Origin: Monosporascus cannonballus
Taxonomy: Eukaryota > Ascomycota > Sordariomycetes > Xylariales
Direction of reading: 5' to 3'
NCBI GenBank assembly: GCA_004154925.1
Contig: QJNS01000095.1
Location: 1-64,000 of the forward strand
DNA: 64,000 nt
The notes under the pieces were generated by a model. It was given only the letters and a program-made list of their open reading frames with translations, did no database searches and was not told the DNA's origin. Shown here piece by piece: positions 23,021-32,355 of this stretch; the first letter of the stretch is position 1, and every line of letters begins with the position of its first letter. The translations under genes were made by a program, and so were the position numbers.

Positions 23021-24754
23021 ATGGGGAAAGGGACAGACAAGCTTTATATTACCCATTCCGAATGGGCATCCTCAGACGCCTTTTCCGCAAGCACGGGAGC
23101 GAGGTCACGTCCAGCCGGCGCATCCTTCAGGCGACTTCCCTTTAACTTCTGCGCCGCAAGCCTTCAGCCTTTCAACAACCCAGTATGCACACCTGACGGC
23201 ACGATATTCGATGTCGAAGTCATATCCAAATGGTTAGAGAACCACAAGACGAATCCTGTGAACGGCGAACCACTCGCCGCCAAGGACCTCATCAAGCTGA
23301 ACTTCGCGCGCAACGCGGACGTCGACGGTAAAGGCGCAGACGGCGCCGAGAGCGATGGGAAGGGCGACCTTATCGACCCTGTTACATTCAAGGTGTTCAC
23401 GGATAACACGCATATTGTCGCCATTAGGCATGGTACCTACGCCAATGTTTTCGCTTACGATACGGTGGAGAGGATGAATATCAAGCCCAAGATGTGGCGG
23501 GACCTAATAGACGATAAAGAATTCGGTCGATCAGATTTAATCACTCTGCAGGACCCACAGAATGCGGCTAGCAGAGATCTTAGCCAATTCAAATACCTGA
23601 AGGACGGCGAAGATGCCCTGTTGACAAGAGAGCAAGAGGAGGAGAGGAAAGAAGGCAACGTGAACATCAATGCACTAGGGAGGGTGGGTGATAAGGTCCT
23701 TAGGGCGAAAGAAGCTGTTGAGAGGGCCAGGAGGGAACGCGAAGCTGGTGGGGACGTCAATCGATTATCGAAGGCCGTCATCAAGACGACCGCCGGGAAC
23801 GGCCCACGGCCGTCTATGATCCAAGATAAGAAAACTGCATATAACGCAGCGGCATACACAACGGGTAAAGCCGCGGCAAGCTTCACGAGCACCGGCCTGA
23901 CCCCCGAAACAAGCGGCGAGCGGGCGATCCTGACGGACGAGGAGTACATGCTCAAGCCGAAGCGCGTGAAGATAAAAGGCTACGCGCGGATCGAGACGAA
24001 CCTGGGCGACCTGAACGTGGAGCTGCAGACCGAGTACGCGCCGCGGGCGGTGTGGAACTTCGTCCGCCTTGCCCAGCAGGGCTACTACAAGGGCATCGGC
24101 TTCCACCGCAACATCAAGAACTTCATGATCCAGGGCGGCGACCCCACGGGCACGGGGCGCGGCGGTACGAGCGTCTGGGGCAAGAACTTCGCCGACGAGT
24201 TCGACGGGCCCTTGACGCACGACGCTCGCGGCATCCTCAGTATGGCCAACAAGGGCAAGGACACCAATTCGAGCCAGTTCTTCATCACCTACCGCCCCGT
24301 CAAGCACCTCGACCGCAAGCACACCATCTTCGGGCGCGTGGTCGGCGGGGCCGACGTGCTGGCGCGCATGGAAGCTGTGCCGACGGACGGCTCCGACCGC
24401 CCGCTCAACAAGATCTTCATCCGCGACGTCGTCGTCTACGTCGACCCCTTCGACGAGTTCCAGAGGCAGAAGGTCGAGCGCGACCGCGCCGCCCAGGCCA
24501 AGGCCGACGTCGAGCGCCGCGGCGGCACCGACGACGACAGGATCACATGGACCGGCAAGCGCGTACGGCGGGACGGCGGCGGCGCCGCGGAGGCCGGCGA
24601 CGGCGGGCCCGCGGTCGGCAAGTACCTCACCGCCGCCATGACGCGGAAGAAGGGCGAAGACGAGATCGTCGAGGAGGACGTGGATACCTGGGAGGAACCC
24701 GTCAAGAAGAAGGCGAAATCGTCGGGCGGCTTCGGCAACTTCGATAATTGGTAA
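23021..24754 (+). CDS. CYP8: U-box cyclophilin (PPIL2/CYP8-type peptidyl-prolyl isomerase-like protein)
   Basis: Nuclear, spliceosome-associated cyclophilin with an N-terminal U-box. Single exon, 577 aa, starting MGKGTDKLYITHSEW as in the family. The U-box-like module covers about residues 35-100 (PFNNPVCTPDGTIFD...WLENHKTNPVNGEPL), with a second half near LIDPVTFKVFTDNTH. A charged helical linker follows. The cyclophilin domain starts near residue 318 and ends near 474. Phe361-His362-Arg363 and Gln371 (QGGDPTGTG) keep the usual active-site pattern. The position that is Trp in CypA and usually Tyr in PPIL2 is His429 (KHLDRKHTIFG), so cyclosporin binding and isomerase activity are probably weak; that is inference from the family. 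The C-terminus is basic and ends GGFGNFDNW. The downstream gene is convergent, 279 bp away. Confidence 0.95.
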   Translation: MGKGTDKLYITHSEWASSDAFSASTGARSRPAGASFRRLPFNFCAASLQPFNNPVCTPDGTIFDVEVISKWLENHKTNPVNGEPLAAKDLIKLNFARNADVDGKGADGAESDGKGDLIDPVTFKVFTDNTHIVAIRHGTYANVFAYDTVERMNIKPKMWRDLIDDKEFGRSDLITLQDPQNAASRDLSQFKYLKDGEDALLTREQEEERKEGNVNINALGRVGDKVLRAKEAVERARREREAGGDVNRLSKAVIKTTAGNGPRPSMIQDKKTAYNAAAYTTGKAAASFTSTGLTPETSGERAILTDEEYMLKPKRVKIKGYARIETNLGDLNVELQTEYAPRAVWNFVRLAQQGYYKGIGFHRNIKNFMIQGGDPTGTGRGGTSVWGKNFADEFDGPLTHDARGILSMANKGKDTNSSQFFITYRPVKHLDRKHTIFGRVVGGADVLARMEAVPTDGSDRPLNKIFIRDVVVYVDPFDEFQRQKVERDRAAQAKADVERRGGTDDDRITWTGKRVRRDGGGAAEAGDGGPAVGKYLTAAMTRKKGEDEIVEEDVDTWEEPVKKKAKSSGGFGNFDNW

Positions 24755-25033
24755 TACAGTAGAATATGTTATTGCATGGCGTTTCGGCGATACCCAAAGA
24801 GGAACTTGATATATAGAGCTAACGGAGTGGCATTTGCATTTTTAGGTAAAAATTGAGTTTCTCTCACCCTGCGACAAGGTGTAGTATACACTTAGCGGCA
24901 TAGCTTTGTTTTGCGAAACTCGAACTGTATCGATTGTGCACTTTGGCCGGGCAGCCTCCTATATGGTGGCCAATTTTGTATCATAGGGACAATTGTTCAC
25001 CTCGATCGCCATTCGTATCTCAGCGCATCTCAA

Positions 25034-26676
25034 TCAAGCAGCAACGTCTCCCCCGAAGCCTACAGGCCTCCTCCTGCCGTTATTCTCCGGCAGGATAGCC
25101 AGCGCCTTGTAGACCTTGCCCATCCCGTCGGGCCCGCGGTCCACGAGGCGTCTCCACGCGCGCTCGATGGCGCGCGCCCTGTCCGGGTTGCCCGCCCCGC
25201 GCGCGAGCGCCTCGGCGCGCTGCCGGACGCCCATGGCCTCGAGGAAGGCGGCCTGCTCGACGGGGCCGTGGATCTCGACGCCCTCGCTGGCGCGCGTGGC
25301 GGCCTCAGCGAGCGCCGTGAAGTCGACGTCGGCGCTGAGGTCCACGAGCCCGGGCTCCGCGAACGGGCTCACGCGCCGGTGTCGCCGGATCCCGCGCAGC
25401 GAGTTCGCCGGGATCGTGTCCGCGGGGCCGTAGTCGAGGACCAGCGCGGCGCCCGAGGGGTGGCGCTTCGGGTGCTCCCGCGTCCCCCCGATGCGCGCCG
25501 CGAAGTCCGACGCGTACAGCGCCGCGTCCGGGCACACCTCGATCAGCGCCCCCGGCGTCGACTTCAGCGCGCGGTACCGCGGCGAGCTCTCGGGCACGTA
25601 CAGGGAGTGGCGCGTCGCGGTCCGGCCCAGCGTCATCTGGAACTCGGGCACCGGCCCGTGCTGCTCAGATTTCGGCGTGCCTAGTTCGGCGTGCGTAGCC
25701 CCGGCCGGCGTGGGTGAGACGACCATCTCGCGCCACTGCAGGGTCGGCCTCGTCGTGTTGGAGGAGGCGGACCGCGGGCTGCCGCTCGCGGTAGTTGGTT
25801 GTTGCGTCGGCGGCACTTCGACCACCTGGAAGGCATGGATCGGCAGCGCATCGAAGAACTCATGCGCGACGATGAAAGGCGTCCTGCTCGCATTCTGAGG
25901 GACAGCATTGATGGTCTCCGTCCACACGATAGGCGTATGTGTATATTTGCATGTGCTGTGCCAACCCTCTTTGGACTCCCTCATCGGGGCATCTTCGTCA
26001 CACAGGAGATTCTTCTGGGTGGCTCGTAGCTCCTTACTGGCCTCTACCATATACACGGCATCGATACTGGATGCCATGTCCTTGAAATTTCGTATGGTCT
26101 GTAACACGTCAGCGCAGAACTGTTTGAAAAAACCCTTTATAGGAATAGGGAGATACGGACCCTTAATATATCATCCATCAGAGTACCTCGGCCTGGTCCG
26201 ACTTCGATGAGTTCGACACCTTGCTTTGGGCGGCCCTGAGACATCCATTCCGCCACAAACCAAATACCAATGAGCTCTCCGAAGACTTGTGATATCTCCG
26301 GTGAAGTAATAAAGTCGCCTTTCTGGCCGAACTGATCGCGGCCCTTCTCGATAGCGCCCGTGTAATAGCCGCCTACGTCTGAGGTGAGACACATGCGCAT
26401 ATAACTAGCGAGGGGCACCGGGCCAGTCGTCTATATCAGGGTTAGGGAATTATCCTTTTTCTATGAATAGCATGCACCGACGTTGATAGCTTCTGTAAGT
26501 TGTTTTGCTAGTGGCGTTGTCCATTTCCTTTCCTCATCTCTTCTCGCCGCTGTCGCTGATAGACTCCTCGAGCTCTGTGAGATAGCGTTAAAGCTGCTAC
26601 GGCGCGGAGCTATCCGGCGGCGGGTAGGATAGTTGGAGAGCCCGGTGCGGGCTATCCGCGCAACGGCTCGCCTCAT
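25034..26676 (-). CDS. NDUFAF7: Mitochondrial protein arginine methyltransferase NDUFAF7 homologue
   Basis: Class I SAM-dependent methyltransferase family (MidA, DUF185), needed for assembly of respiratory complex I. Three exons read as complement(25034-26098, 26161-26430, 26482-26676), 509 aa. Exon 1 encodes an Arg-rich mitochondrial presequence ([16 protein letters not shown]...). [36 protein letters not shown] is the family signature block, quoted here by its parts GGYYT and [10 protein letters not shown]. The SAM loop is [28 protein letters not shown] and VLDYGP follow. Both introns use unusual donors, GTCGGT and GTCCGT, but branch sites, acceptors and frame agree. The third exon is very GC-rich. 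A Pro/Ser/Thr-rich insertion is visible near [13 protein letters not shown]. Its start faces the CDK11-like gene across 489 bp. Confidence 0.92.
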
Positions 26677-27165
26677 TCTCGACAGTTTAAGAGTAAGTAC
26701 CTATGAGACTGACATGGCCATAAATATCCCTGGCAATGAGAGAGTTTGGTATGTTGAACATGGGGGATATGTGAAGGCGCATAGAGCTACGGAGTGCGGG
26801 CAGAGCTGTTTGCCGAATTTGAATAAGACAGCTCCTTATCACTGGTAGCGATCAACTGTAGCTCATAAAATGGCCTAAGCTTATCATCCATATCTCGAAT
26901 TACAATACTACCAATTCGCTTGCATCTAGGTAATCTAATCCAACTTTACGGCCAGAATATTTCCATAACCTCAAGAGGCAACAGCATTTAAAAAAATACA
27001 CCCATATTTCGGCGGAGAGAAACGACCGTCTCTCGCACACTTGCATACTTATACCAATGTCCTAGCGACGAGATCTTGAGCCATACATACATACTGCATA
27101 CAACATACACTCCTTCCCTCAGCTCTAGCGCTGTCCCTAGTCCACAACTAACTAGCCGGGCTACG
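26677..27165. promoter_or_regulatory. Divergent promoter region between NDUFAF7 and the CDK11-like kinase
   Basis: The 489-bp gap between two divergent starts is much more AT-rich than the flanking coding DNA. No specific binding site is claimed. An upstream ATG at 27076 extends the kinase frame by 30 codons but gives a poor, hydrophobic N-terminus. Confidence 0.45.
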
Positions 27166-28632
27166 ATGGCAAGCAAGTCGCGGTGGGCAGATACGGAAGA
27201 AGATGCAGCGTTAGAGGCCAAACTGAAGCGGGAGAAGGAAGAGAAGAAGCGTCTTAAAGCCGAGAAGGCGCGGAAAGCAGAGGAAGAACGGCGGAAACAA
27301 GCCGGGGCCGAGGAGGAAGCAGCACGACAGCAGCAGCAGCAGGCTCTACAAGCAGAACAACCACAGCAGGCGGACGACCTCGACGACAGCAACAACGAAA
27401 GCCGACCACCGAAGCGGCGGAAACTCACGCCCGAGAGAGATGACGACGGCACGACGGCGGGCGAGAGCGCCAGGCTCCTGCGCTTCGAGGCGGGCACCTG
27501 GGGCAGGGCGCGCAGCGTCGAAAACTACGACAAGATGAACGACATCGAGGAGGGCGCGTACGGGTGGGTGGCGCGGGCGCGGGAGATCAAGACGGGCCGG
27601 GTGGTGGCGCTGAAGCGGCTCAAGATCGACGCCGGCGACCGCGCGGGCCTGCCGGAGACGGGGCTGCGCGAGATCCAGATCCTCAAGGACTGCGCGCACC
27701 GCAACGTCGTGGAGCTGCGGGAGGTGGTGGTGGGCGACGGCGACGCGTCGGCGCCGCGCGTCGAGAACGTGTTCCTGGTGCTCGAGTTCATCGAGCACGA
27801 CCTCAAGAGCGTCCTCGAGGACATCCCGGAGCCGTTCCTCGCGTCCGAGGTCAAGACGCTGCTGTCGCAGCTCGCCGCCGGCGTCGCCTACCTGCACGAC
27901 CGCTGGATCCTGCACCGCGACCTCAAGACGTCGAACCTGCTGCTCAATAACCGCGGGCGGCTCAAGATCGCCGACTTCGGCATGGCGCGGTACACGGGGG
28001 ACCCGCCGCCGCCGCAGCTGACGCAGCTCGTCGTGACGCTGTGGTACCGTGCCCCCGAGCTGCTGCTGGGCGCGCGCGAGTACGGCGCCGCCGTCGACAT
28101 GTGGAGCGTGGGGTGCATCTTCGGCGAGCTGCTGACGCGCGAGCCGCTGCTACAGGGCCGCAACGAGGTCGACCAGCTGGCCCGCATCTTCGAGCTCTGC
28201 GGCATCCCGACCGACGAGACGTGGCCGGGGTTCCGGCGGCTGCCCAACGCCCGTGCCGTGCGCCCGCCCCCCAGGCCCTCGGCCGCCGCCGCCGCCACCG
28301 CGGGGCCCGTCATCCGCGCCCGCTTCCCGCTGCTGACGGCCGCCGGCTGCGCTCTGCTGACCGACCTGCTGGCGCTCGACCCGGACCGCCGGCCCACGGC
28401 CAAGCAGATGCTGCAGCACGAGTACTTCCGCCAGGACCCCAAGCCCAAGCACGAGGCCCTGTTCCCGACGTTCCCCAGCAAGGCGGGTCAGGAGCGGAGG
28501 CGCAGGCGCGAGACGCCCAACGCGCCGGGCCGGGGGCAGGCTGCCGACCTTGGGCCTCTGGACTTCAGCGGTGTGTTTGCCGGACGGGAGAAGGAAGAGA
28601 AGGGTGGAGGGTTCTCGCTGAGGATGGTTTGA
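27166..28632 (+). CDS. CDK11/PITSLRE-like cyclin-dependent kinase
   Basis: CMGC Ser/Thr kinase, 488 aa, single exon. CDK11 kinases couple transcription and splicing with a cyclin L partner. The first ~100 residues are a charged coiled coil with a Gln run and a basic PPKRRKLTPE motif, probably a nuclear localisation signal. The kinase domain starts at YDKMNDIEEGAYGWV (glycine loop). The ATP-binding lysine is Lys150 (VVALKRLK). The C-helix has PETGLRE at residues 163-169, where animal CDK11 has PITSLRE. HRDLKTSN is at 250-257 and DFGMAR starts at Asp270, followed by VVTLWYRAPELLLGA. A Pro/Ala-rich insert (about 365-385) precedes the last lobe. ATG 27166 was preferred to an upstream in-frame ATG because MASKSRWADTEED fits the charged N-terminus. 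Codons are strongly GC-biased. Confidence 0.9.
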   Translation: MASKSRWADTEEDAALEAKLKREKEEKKRLKAEKARKAEEERRKQAGAEEEAARQQQQQALQAEQPQQADDLDDSNNESRPPKRRKLTPERDDDGTTAGESARLLRFEAGTWGRARSVENYDKMNDIEEGAYGWVARAREIKTGRVVALKRLKIDAGDRAGLPETGLREIQILKDCAHRNVVELREVVVGDGDASAPRVENVFLVLEFIEHDLKSVLEDIPEPFLASEVKTLLSQLAAGVAYLHDRWILHRDLKTSNLLLNNRGRLKIADFGMARYTGDPPPPQLTQLVVTLWYRAPELLLGAREYGAAVDMWSVGCIFGELLTREPLLQGRNEVDQLARIFELCGIPTDETWPGFRRLPNARAVRPPPRPSAAAAATAGPVIRARFPLLTAAGCALLTDLLALDPDRRPTAKQMLQHEYFRQDPKPKHEALFPTFPSKAGQERRRRRETPNAPGRGQAADLGPLDFSGVFAGREKEEKGGGFSLRMV

Positions 28633-29056
28633 TAGTATGAATACATAAACCTACTCGCTGTTGCTAAGACAATCAATCTAGATTAAGCTACTTGTGAGGT
28701 CCATGAAGCAATGAAGCAATGAAGCACCAAACAATACCCAAGAGAAGACGAGTCAAGTATGCAATATATCGTCATTAGGCTATGTGGCTCGTAACGAGGG
28801 CCCATCCATGGTCGTAAAATTCACAAGCAAACCTAGCTATAAACTGCTAGTGCCTGCCAATTTTTGACCTGCACCTGATTGCCCGTCTTCAACACGCCAT
28901 GATAAGCAGCAGCCTCATGACAATTTAACGCCTTTAACGATGATGATTCCCACAGCCAATATTAGGTGCGTCAAGACACTGCAACATGCTATATTTACCC
29001 AGATTATATCCCAGACCATAATCCAACCTCGACAACCAGACTCCTCAGCTGATGGG
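28633..29056. other. Convergent 3' intergenic region
   Basis: The 424-bp gap between two converging genes contains a small CAATGAAG repeat near 28702-28722 and no gene. Terminators for both neighbours are expected here. Confidence 0.5.
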
Positions 29057-29998
29057 CTACAACAAACCCGCGAAGCCGGCCACGTACCACGTAAAGGTTA
29101 GGACCGTAATGGCGGACATGGAGACAGCAAAGCCTAGGGCTTTACGGTCGAGATCTCCGTGGGCAGCGCTGCACGTCACGCAGTCCCACTCGTTCAGCGG
29201 CTCGTACCGTCCCTTCCTGTATAGGCCAAACCGGAAGCCGTCGAACGGAGCCAGGTACCCCGGCTCGGCTTGGTCGGTCGGCGAGCTGTCAGAATCGTGG
29301 ACCAACAGAGTGTATTGCTCGGTCAAGAGCGCGTCCTGGCCGGGCGTCTGGAAGTTGGCGGTGTCCCACGTGAACGTGGCCGGTGACCTGAACGTCATGT
29401 TCTGTGTGAGTGTCCACGTCGCGGATGCGACGGAGCACGATACCTTCACGTCGATGGCCGTCGGCTTGCCCTGCAGCTGTGTGTAGTTCCACACCCAGGT
29501 GATCGGAGTAGGGTTCTCGATCTTGTACAGCTGGAAGCCGTCGGTAATTGCAGGTGTGACCATTACGACACTACCGGCTCCATCCATCGGGTTATACGTG
29601 GTACGCGTAGGTTCGGAACTGTCGCTGCCACTTCTCGTACCAGTCCTCGTGCCGCCCGTGTTCAAGTTCGTTGTCGTGGGTCCTCTTCTTGTCGTCGTCG
29701 TTTCATCGTCTGTAGGCCTGGGGGATTCTGTTGTCGTCCTGTCCCCATCCCTAGTTGTAGTAGCTTCGGAGTTGTTATCCCTCGTCGTCTCCGCCGTGCG
29801 TTCAGCTGCTGTAGTGAAGTTAGCAACATATTATGCTCGGTATTTTCTTCATGGCACTCTAGGCGTACTGGTCGTGGCATCGTCCTGACGCACGACAAGG
29901 GCATCGACATCAGGAAGCAGATTCGACCATGCTGACGCTAGCGGCGAAAGAGCAACCGCAACCGTCAAAAGCTGACGAAAACTCCGAGGGCCTTTCAT
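29057..29998 (-). CDS. Secreted/membrane-anchored Thr-rich fungal protein (DUF7137-like)
   Basis: Two exons, complement(29057-29808, 29869-29998), 293 aa, joined through a 60-nt intron with a GTACGC donor and a GCTAAC branch. Residues 1-25 are a signal peptide (MKGPRSFRQLLTVAVALSPL then ASA). A Thr/Arg/Asp-rich stalk follows, likely O-glycosylated. A compact beta-rich domain comes next, with GFQLYKIENPTPITWVWNYT and several Asn-Xaa-Thr sites. A C-terminal hydrophobic span (ALGFAVSMSAITVLTFTWYV) reaches the end of the protein. The layout matches the fungal DUF7137 group as I remember it. Function is unknown; the cell surface or a secretory membrane is the likely site. A GPI anchor is possible, but no clear omega site was identified. 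It converges on the kinase gene. Confidence 0.8.
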
Positions 29999-31404
29999 CT
30001 TTCGTGTCTCAACCGATGGAATGCGCGTAGAATATATCGATATTCAATCGACTAGTCAGAGGTCAAAGACCGGATAAATGACCCGAATCCACGAGCAAGT
30101 CTATAATACGGACAAAACTCGTCGCAAATGGATACCAGAACACGTCCCAGATAGATTCGAGTCGTCGATTCACGCTGCGAGTTGGCCACCAAGCAAATGC
30201 CCCTTTTTTTTCTACCTGTGGGATTGTTCGATGGGCGGGGAATAAATATGCACGGTGAGACAACGCTATTACTAAAGCAAGCGAGCGTCAATGTAGAGCG
30301 AGTGATGTGGTGAAAGCGAACGTCGGATAACCAGAGAAATGATATCCAAAATGTAAATATCAAGTCATTGAAAGGTGGTGATGAGGATGAGGGCGAGGGT
30401 CAGACGGTTGTCCGATGCTTGTAGCGGAGGCAAGTGCACGCTAATCGAGCAGAAGATGGGAGAAATGTCCAAAAAGACCCGGTTGGGGGATGGTCCATCG
30501 AATACGAAGCGGACGACTGACCCGTCGGCCTGCATTGGACCCAGATGACAGGGGGCCGTCTTGCTGTTTATTTGCTAGTGGTGGCGGAGAAGGAAAACAA
30601 GCCGTCTGCGCAGGCTGTCGCACCACACCAGAGAATTTGCAGGCGGGTTTACTTAGGCCATGGGCTAGAGCCAGCCCCTGCCACGATCGTTGATGATGTG
30701 GCCCGGGATCGTATTCGAAAACCACAGCAACCTAAAAATAGTTCTAGTCGCGCTCGAACATCAGGACTGCCTTGGCAGGCCGTCAAGTCCGATGGCTTAT
30801 TGCCCAGATGTCTCGGATCAGAAAGAGCCCACCGAAACTGTTATCGTACCTCCTTTACAGTATTACTTCCTCAACCCTCCTCTCAACTCAACTATTCTAG
30901 CCTTTCAAGTCCTTGGGAGGGGGCAGAGGATTTCATCTTGCCTTCTTGAAGTTCTAGTGAGAGATCGGCTGAAATCATGGGGCCCAGCCGATAAGTTTCC
31001 GGAATATCAAGAGTGGTCAGCTTAAGACAGTTCTAATCAACCTGGCTAATTGCATATAGCTACCTCCATGTAAAAGTTTTGCACTCACCTTCTAGCCTTT
31101 GGACAGCCACGAATATCCGATGTGAATTACGTCGTTATGCAGAAGTTCGTCGTGAGAGGTCGTAGTAGCACTGCTAGGGAAAGCCATGCAGAACGAGGAG
31201 TCTTCATTAAAGCCACAGTTTAGAAGTAGGCCTACGCACTCCACCAAATAGAGATGCGAGGAAATCTTTGGTTTACCTATACATACACGTAGTAGGCCCA
31301 AGACCTCTTGAGCAACTGCCGTCGAGGTCTAAGTCACTTGATTCGGACAATTATGAGATACACCAAGCAGGAAGCACCTCGAGCTCTAAGGAATACCCTT
31401 CTTA
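29999..31404. other. Intergenic region with no supported gene
   Basis: A 1.4-kb gap. A plus-strand open stretch (30545-30949) has no recognisable domain or splice continuation. Nothing else is supported. Confidence 0.5.
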
Positions 31405-32355
31405 TCAGCTGAGGTGCGCTTCCGCTCGTTTCCGCCTCTTCCTCGCAGGCTGCTCATCCGATGTTCCTTTATTCATATAAGCCAGAGCGTTGTGAAACAC
31501 CTTGCTCTCCAGCAGCGGGCGCTTTTTCCTCTCGCTCATAAATGATCCAAGTTGCTCTTCCGTCACGTTGATAGCTTTGCAAAAATCCTCGTCTGACATG
31601 TTGTGTGTTACGATGAAGGCTTTGATCCTCCGTTTTACCTGCTCCGGCGGGAGGTACGACTTGTCATAGAACTGCATATGGAGAGCCGCCCTGTAGCGTG
31701 CTTCATTATCGAGTGCCTCTTGCGCGCGTTCTATATCAGCCTCCGACACGGGCAGGTCGTCGCTGATGCATTCTATTCCCGAATCATAGGCCGGAAGGAT
31801 TTTCCTGCCGGTTTTGGAGTTGCTCTCGTAGCGGTCAAGAACAGCAGCTTTGACAGCCGCCATCTTCCCAGGATCCATCTCCTGCATCTCGCTTTTGATG
31901 TACATCTCCAGGAAGCTCCAGGAAATATGCTGGAAGGTGAAAGGTCTGCCGTACTGTTTGGGCTGGTTCGGATCCAACAGACCTTCTGTTTTGTCCTTGT
32001 CAAACGATGCGAAGTGTTTCGCCATCCTCCGGACACATCGACGCTCGAGTATCCGCGCCTTTTCGACGCTCCACCCGGCAGCGAGTGCAATGTCGGCTAA
32101 TATGCGGCGGTTTCGGGGGTATGGACCCCAGGAGTAGAGCGAGCCGCTCAGTTTTAATCGTTCGCCATTGACGCCCCTCAGGCCGTCGACGCCCTCCGTC
32201 CTCGCCCAAATCTCATCGTCATTGACCTCAGGGAGCTCCGCGTCACCTTTGCCCGCCTCCTGATTCTTACGCTGTAGCTCGAGGCGACGCACATCCCGCC
32301 GGTTCATCTCCCGGGCGGCGTCGAGAACGGCCTCCGACTCGATAACTGAGAGCAT
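31405..32355 (-). CDS. Fungal DUF7726-like nuclear protein
   Basis: Single-exon frame of 316 aa. The N-terminus is charged and helical (AAREMNRRDVRRLELQRKNQ). Two similar helical modules follow, one near RNRRILADIALAAGWSVEKARILER and the other near VKRRIKAFIVTHNMSDEDFCKAINV, with the motif EEQLGSFM. A basic tail (ARKRRKRAEAH) is a probable nuclear localisation signal. Such repeats resemble the fungal DUF7726 group, which I recall as DNA-binding-like helical domains; the match is from memory and the role is unknown. ATG 32355 is used. A possible upstream exon (ATG TCA TCA CAG CAG, then GTACGT near 32463) could not be joined in frame to this exon, because a TGA lies just before 32355. The true N-terminus may be longer. 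Confidence 0.75.
   Translation of the reverse strand: MLSVIESEAVLDAAREMNRRDVRRLELQRKNQEAGKGDAELPEVNDDEIWARTEGVDGLRGVNGERLKLSGSLYSWGPYPRNRRILADIALAAGWSVEKARILERRCVRRMAKHFASFDKDKTEGLLDPNQPKQYGRPFTFQHISWSFLEMYIKSEMQEMDPGKMAAVKAAVLDRYESNSKTGRKILPAYDSGIECISDDLPVSEADIERAQEALDNEARYRAALHMQFYDKSYLPPEQVKRRIKAFIVTHNMSDEDFCKAINVTEEQLGSFMSERKKRPLLESKVFHNALAYMNKGTSDEQPARKRRKRAEAHLS

Noticed and set aside
27076..27165. Upstream ATG extending the CDK11-like kinase by 30 residues
   Set aside because: The extra residues are hydrophobic and low in complexity, unlike the charged N-terminus expected for the kinase.
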